DNA of 64,000 nt from Escarpia spicata (taxonomy: Eukaryota > Annelida > Polychaeta > Sabellida > Siboglinidae). The DNA lies in the NCBI GenBank assembly GCA_963995525.1, contig OZ023214.1:52435502-52499501 (forward strand). Reading direction: 5' to 3'. Below, piece after piece: positions 59,350-64,000 of this stretch; the first letter of the stretch is position 1, and each line of letters opens with the position of its first letter. The notes beneath the pieces were generated by a model. It searched no databases and was not told where the DNA came from. It saw only the letters and a program-made list of their open reading frames with translations. The translations under genes were made by a program, and so were the position numbers.

Positions 59350-59665
59350 CGCTACAATATGGAATTATCTACCAACTACTGTTACTTCCAAAACCTCCCT
59401 GCAATCCTTCAAGGCAGCCTTAAAAACTTACCCTTTCATTACGGCGTACACTGCTTGAAAGACCACAGAAACATTTTTATTCTAACTTTTCATAGTTTTA
59501 TCTTGATCTTCTTAACAGCTGAAAGAACATTTTAACTATAGCATTACTATCTTAATTTGTTTATATTTAAATTAGTTTAATTTTTACTATTTATATTTTA
59601 GTTTTAAGTAAAACGCTATGAACGCTATGTATATGGCGCTATATAAAATAAAGATTATTTTTATT
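59350..59665 (+). mobile_element. L2-like LINE 3' end
   Basis: Translation AATIWNYLPTTVTSKTSLQS, then FKAALKTYPF, is the RT tail, followed by an AT-rich 3' UTR. The end ATGGCGCTATATAAAATAAA plus (TTA)n is the characteristic 3' terminus of L2-type elements. Confidence 0.75.
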
Positions 59666-59830
59666 ATTATATATATATATATATCACATCATATGTATAT
59701 ATATATATCTCACATCATATGTATATTATATATATATCACATCATATATATATATGTATATATATCATCATATATATATATATATATATATACATCACAC
59801 ATCATATGAATATATATATATATATACTTC
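59666..59830. repeat. (TA)n with interspersed CACATCATATG motifs
   Basis: TA dinucleotide tracts separated by ATCACATCATATGTA-like blocks, about five times. Similar blocks flank the LINE end at 59293-59350, so the LINE may have inserted into this repeat. Confidence 0.9.
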
Positions 59831-60045
59831 CGGAATAGGTTGGCGAGAGCGTCACATGTTTTAATAAAGTTCGGTAAAGTGTTCCACAGGAACGCCGCAG
59901 CCACTGCGAACGAGCTGTCCCCAGCCTTGCCCGCGAGCGCTTCACTTTCAAGCTACGACAGTTCTCGTTTACGTGGAAGAACGAGAGCTGTGCTGTCGCT
60001 ACGACTAATAATATTTCATTATCTTAATGACTTAATATAGCGCCG
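59831..60045. other. Possible LINE 3' UTR fragment
   Basis: GTTCCACAGGAACGCCGCAG, then GAACGAGCTGTCCCCAGC, resembles degenerate 3' regions of CR1-type elements. The match is by resemblance only. Confidence 0.3.
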
Positions 60046-60159
60046 GCCGGTCGCGGGGTGACACGGTGCGATGTCACGACGGACCGCCCGTAATAGCCGA
60101 GTCGTGTGTCGACTGAATGGTCGCTTGGTCATCAATTATATAAGCATAGGGCCTACGTA

Positions 60160-60620
<461 letters not shown>

Positions 60621-60944
60621 CACGAAACTTGTATACGAGCGATGGCCTGTGACATCCGGGTATCATTATGTAAGCCAGCAATGCTACGCCTTCCATAACG
60701 TCTTTTTGCAGATTACACATTGCTGGCGTGTCCCAACAGCACTCGTAATTTCCCTTCGTCTAGAAACTCTCGCAGCGAATAATTTTAAGTTATAAACCAC
60801 TCTTCAGTTTCATGTTTTGACCTCACTTTCCCGCACACATACATGTCAACGTCGACATTTGAACAAATTGTCTATTTCATTTATTACAAACATAATTATG
60901 CATATAATATACATGATTTGTTAACTTCTTTGTTAGGTCGATTA
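60621..60944. other. No feature seen
   Basis: Unique-looking sequence between the microsatellite and the inverted-repeat element. Confidence 0.4.
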
Positions 60945-63900
60945 ACATCAAATTACGGAGATTTCGATTTCCGGACGGAGATTTATTTATTACCAGTAAT
61001 AGTCTACGTATAAAATCTTAAAAGGGCTCTAGAAAACAATTTAGAGGTACGTAAATGTTACAAGCTGTCATCTACGCCAGGATATATCTATGACCTTAAC
61101 CGGTCATAACCAGCACGGATGACACTTTCTATTATTTGAAGGTTTTTCAACATGTACATAATCGACTATATATCTACTAATTTTAGAGCTACACGACTAT
61201 GTTTTGTGTCGGCATGTGTGGGAAAATAATGCACATATACGCAGCACATTTTTAGTTCGGTTACATGACCGAAGGTGTACATAGTTCAAAACCATTACTT
61301 AAATACATGGCACATGACCATTATTTGTACACCGAAAACTTCCCAATTCATTTCCAAATAAACAACACTAGGTAATAGGTTGCATACAAAACCAAAATAT
61401 TAACCCTACCCCCTTATTTTTCACCGCCGTCTTCAAACATAATCCGCTTGATGTCTACTAATTATAGGGCAACATAGCTAATTTTGATATCAATATATGT
61501 GTGGATTGGTGAGATACGTATTTGTACTGAATACGCATATTAATATTATTGAAGTACTTGAAAGAAAATGACAACATATGCTAAGATATATTAATAGTTT
61601 AGTATGGTTTCTTGACCGATGGTGTGTAATAGTTCAAATCTGGTGCATGGTAATTATTTAAAAATCACAATAATCCCACTTCATTTCCAAATAAAAACAA
61701 CACTAGATTATCTAACAAACGATGTAATATGTCGCATACAAAAACAAAACACTAACCCTACCCCCTTATTTTATAACCGCACTCTTCAAACACAATCGAC
61801 ATATATCTACCAACTAAATAGATACATAGCTAATTTTAGATGCGGATTTGTAGTTAATATGAATGCCAATAGCATAGACCTGCTTGAAAGAAAAACACAT
61901 GTGCTCAGATATGTTAATATTTTAAATTGGTTTATTGACCGAAGATGTGCAATAGTTCAAATCATTACTTCCACGCGTGACATGACAATTATTTTATCTT
62001 ATAATAATAATACCGGTTCATTTCTTTATAAAATACCATTAGTTTGTCAGGCAAAGAATGTAACATATTGCTTACAAAACCAAAATACTGACTCTACCCC
62101 TAATTTTCCATAACAACCGTCCTCAAACACAATCGGTTAGTCTAACCATTAATTACAGAGAAACATAGCAAATGTTGGTATGCAAATGGTGCGAAAGATA
62201 AGATAATATTAATAGAAATGTCAATATTACAGACCTACTTGAACGAAAAGCACAAAATATGCTCAGATATGTTAACATTTCAGTTTGGTTTAGTGACAAA
62301 AGTTGTACTATAGTTGAATGCATTACACGTGGCGCTTGGCTATGCTTTTTGTTATCTGTCAACAATCCCAGTTCATTTCCAAATAAAATAATATTAGTTT
62401 GTTTACATAACCAAAACACCAACACTACCCCGTTACTTTGCATATCATCACCGACTTCCTAAAACACAATCGATTGTATATATCTACTAATTACACGGCT
62501 GCGTGCAGCTAAATTTGGTATCGCGATGTTAGATATAGTACGTTACATGTTAGTAGTAAGTATGCATATCAATATTATATGCATAATTGAAAGTAAAGCA
62601 AACATTATGGCACCAGATATAAAATTTTACTTTGGTTTCATGCCCGAAGGTGAACAATGTTTTACATCATTACTTACATTCGTGGCACATGACAATTGTT
62701 TTATCTCCAAATAATCCCTCTTCATTTCCAAATAAAGTAATGTTAGATTGTCTAACAAACTAGGTAATATACTGCATGCAAAACCAAAACACCAACACTA
62801 TCCCCTTATTTGTTTATAACCGCCAAACCTCGAACACATTCAGATATAATTGTAGATCTACATATTATTGGTAAAATACCCATTTCAATATTATAGACGA
62901 ACTAAAAAGGAAAGCACGCAAAGTGCCAACGTATACTAGCATTATAGTTGGATTTCGTGACGGAAGTTGTAAAATACTTCAAATGATTACTTACATCCAT
63001 GGAACATGGCACTTTTATTTGTAACTGAAGAGTCAAGATATTCATACGTCAACTAACATGACACCGTGCGCTTCATAATCGCACAAAATATACAACATGT
63101 CTAGCGTCTATGTGCCACACAATTTATAACAGGTTGGTCTCATATACATGTAACCAATCTTATCTGACTCAATTGCTGATGGGTCAAATTATGATGAAAC
63201 CAAAGGACATTATTTTGAAATTGTGAGTTATCACATCTGGAAGCGCCGCAGAATTGTTCCATGGTTTAAATGTTAATCTACTCGAATCATCCCTTGAAAG
63301 GACAAGTTAATATATTGTACCACATGCTGATGCAACTTACCAAGCAGGGTTTGACTTATTATCTTAGACAAATATTCATATTCGTTGGTGCTTTTTACTC
63401 CTTTACAGGGTAAATTGTAACACAAATATGGACAAGAACAGGTACCGTTTGAAATAAAAATTTGCTATGAAGCTTTGTAATTAGTAGATATATAGTTGAT
63501 TGTGTTTGAAGATGGCTGATATAAAAAATAAGGGGGTATGGTTAATATGTTGGTTGTATATGCAATACAGTACACCGTTTGTCAGAATCTCTAGTGTTGT
63601 TTTATTTGGAAATGAATTTTTGATGTAAAAACAATTGTCATGTGCCACGTATGTAAGTAATTGTTTTAAATTATTATACACCTTCGGTCACGAAATGTAA
63701 CTAAAATATTAGTATAATTTGGTTTGTTTTGTACTTTATTTTCAATTCTATCGATTGTATTGATTTAAAATTTGCTGCACAAATATATATATATCAGATT
63801 ATGTACATATTGAGCAACCTTCAAAAACCCTGAGTCCATTTTCACAAAATAGCTCACTACGTATTAAAAATCACAATAGACAGTGTCGTCTGGGCTGGTT

Positions 63901-64000
63901 GTGACCGGTAAATGTCATAGATAAATCCTGGCACGGGTGACAGCTTGTAACATTTAGGTACACCTAAGGTGGTTTTTTCAGATTATTTGCCTAGTCTATA
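60945..64000. mobile_element. Foldback-like element: long inverted repeats with internal tandem units
   Basis: Left sequence 61030-61185 (AAATGTTACAAGCTGTCATC, then GACCTTAACCGGTCATAACC, then ATGTACATAATC) recurs as its reverse complement at about 63790-63960, with a ~50-bp insertion in one arm. The similarity runs to the right window edge, so the element is cut off there. Inside the left arm are about six ~350-bp tandem units. One inverted unit lies at 63480-63720, and 63040-63480 forms the loop. No transposase frame is visible. Long inverted arms built from tandem units are the hallmark of foldback elements; it could also be satellite rearranged by inversion. Confidence 0.6.
61255..63040 (+). 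repeat. Diverged ~350-bp tandem repeat, about six units
   Basis: Units start near 61260, 61610, 61925, 62283, 62633 and 62945. Shared blocks in order: GACCGAAGGTGTACAATAGT-like, GGCACATGACAATTATTTT-like, TTCATTTCCAAATAAA, ACAAAACCAAAACACCAACA-like with CTACCCCCTTATTT, and AACACAATCG-like with ATATATCTACTAATTA. Short open frames are shared between units but have no domain. Confidence 0.85.

Overview
The window is animal nuclear DNA. Coding sequence is split into many short exons with GT-AG introns (one GC-AG). Simple-sequence repeats and minisatellites occupy many kilobases, and there are remnants of several non-LTR retrotransposon families, hAT DNA transposons and tRNA-derived SINEs. Extracellular Ig, MAM and SRCR domains and an espin homologue point to a bilaterian. 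A marine invertebrate (for example a mollusc or other lophotrochozoan, or a lancelet) is plausible, but the species cannot be fixed from sequence alone. No bacterial features, rRNA genes, CRISPR arrays or intact functional tRNA genes were seen.

Two host genes can be rebuilt exon by exon, and they converge. Gene 1 (+ strand, 231-17535, ten coding exons, 650 residues) encodes a single-pass membrane protein with signal peptide, one Ig domain, one MAM domain, one group-A SRCR domain, a Thr/Pro/Ser-rich mucin-like stalk, a transmembrane helix and a 45-residue cytoplasmic tail with two YxxPhi-type motifs. All exon phases fit, and one intron uses a GC donor. Gene 2 (- strand, 51220 to 21416, eleven coding exons, 853 residues) is an espin (ESPN / Drosophila forked) homologue with about nine ankyrin repeats, a proline run, a WH2-like motif and a C-terminal actin-bundling module. 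About 3.9 kb separates the two stop codons. No functional link between the genes is visible. One is a probable surface receptor or adhesion protein, the other an actin-bundle cross-linker.

Layout: 0-17.5 kb gene 1, with a (GA)n tract, a SINE, a hAT transposase remnant and an unexplained block of motif repeats in its introns. 17.5-21.4 kb intergenic, with a 58-bp tandem repeat and a hAT-like MITE. 21.4-51.2 kb espin, whose introns hold a 38-bp minisatellite, a CR1-type LINE with few lesions, two further RT-bearing LINEs, and a large inverted duplication of an unrecognised multicopy coding sequence. 50.4-51.04 kb is a 32-bp minisatellite made from the espin exon 1 splice-donor region. 52.1-53.75 kb is a 23-bp minisatellite upstream of espin. 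53.8-60 kb is a graveyard of LINE and SINE fragments. 60.9 kb to the window end is a long inverted-repeat structure with internal ~350-bp tandem units, resembling a foldback element.

Exon joins were made by reading splice sites and phases by eye. They have not been tested against transcripts.
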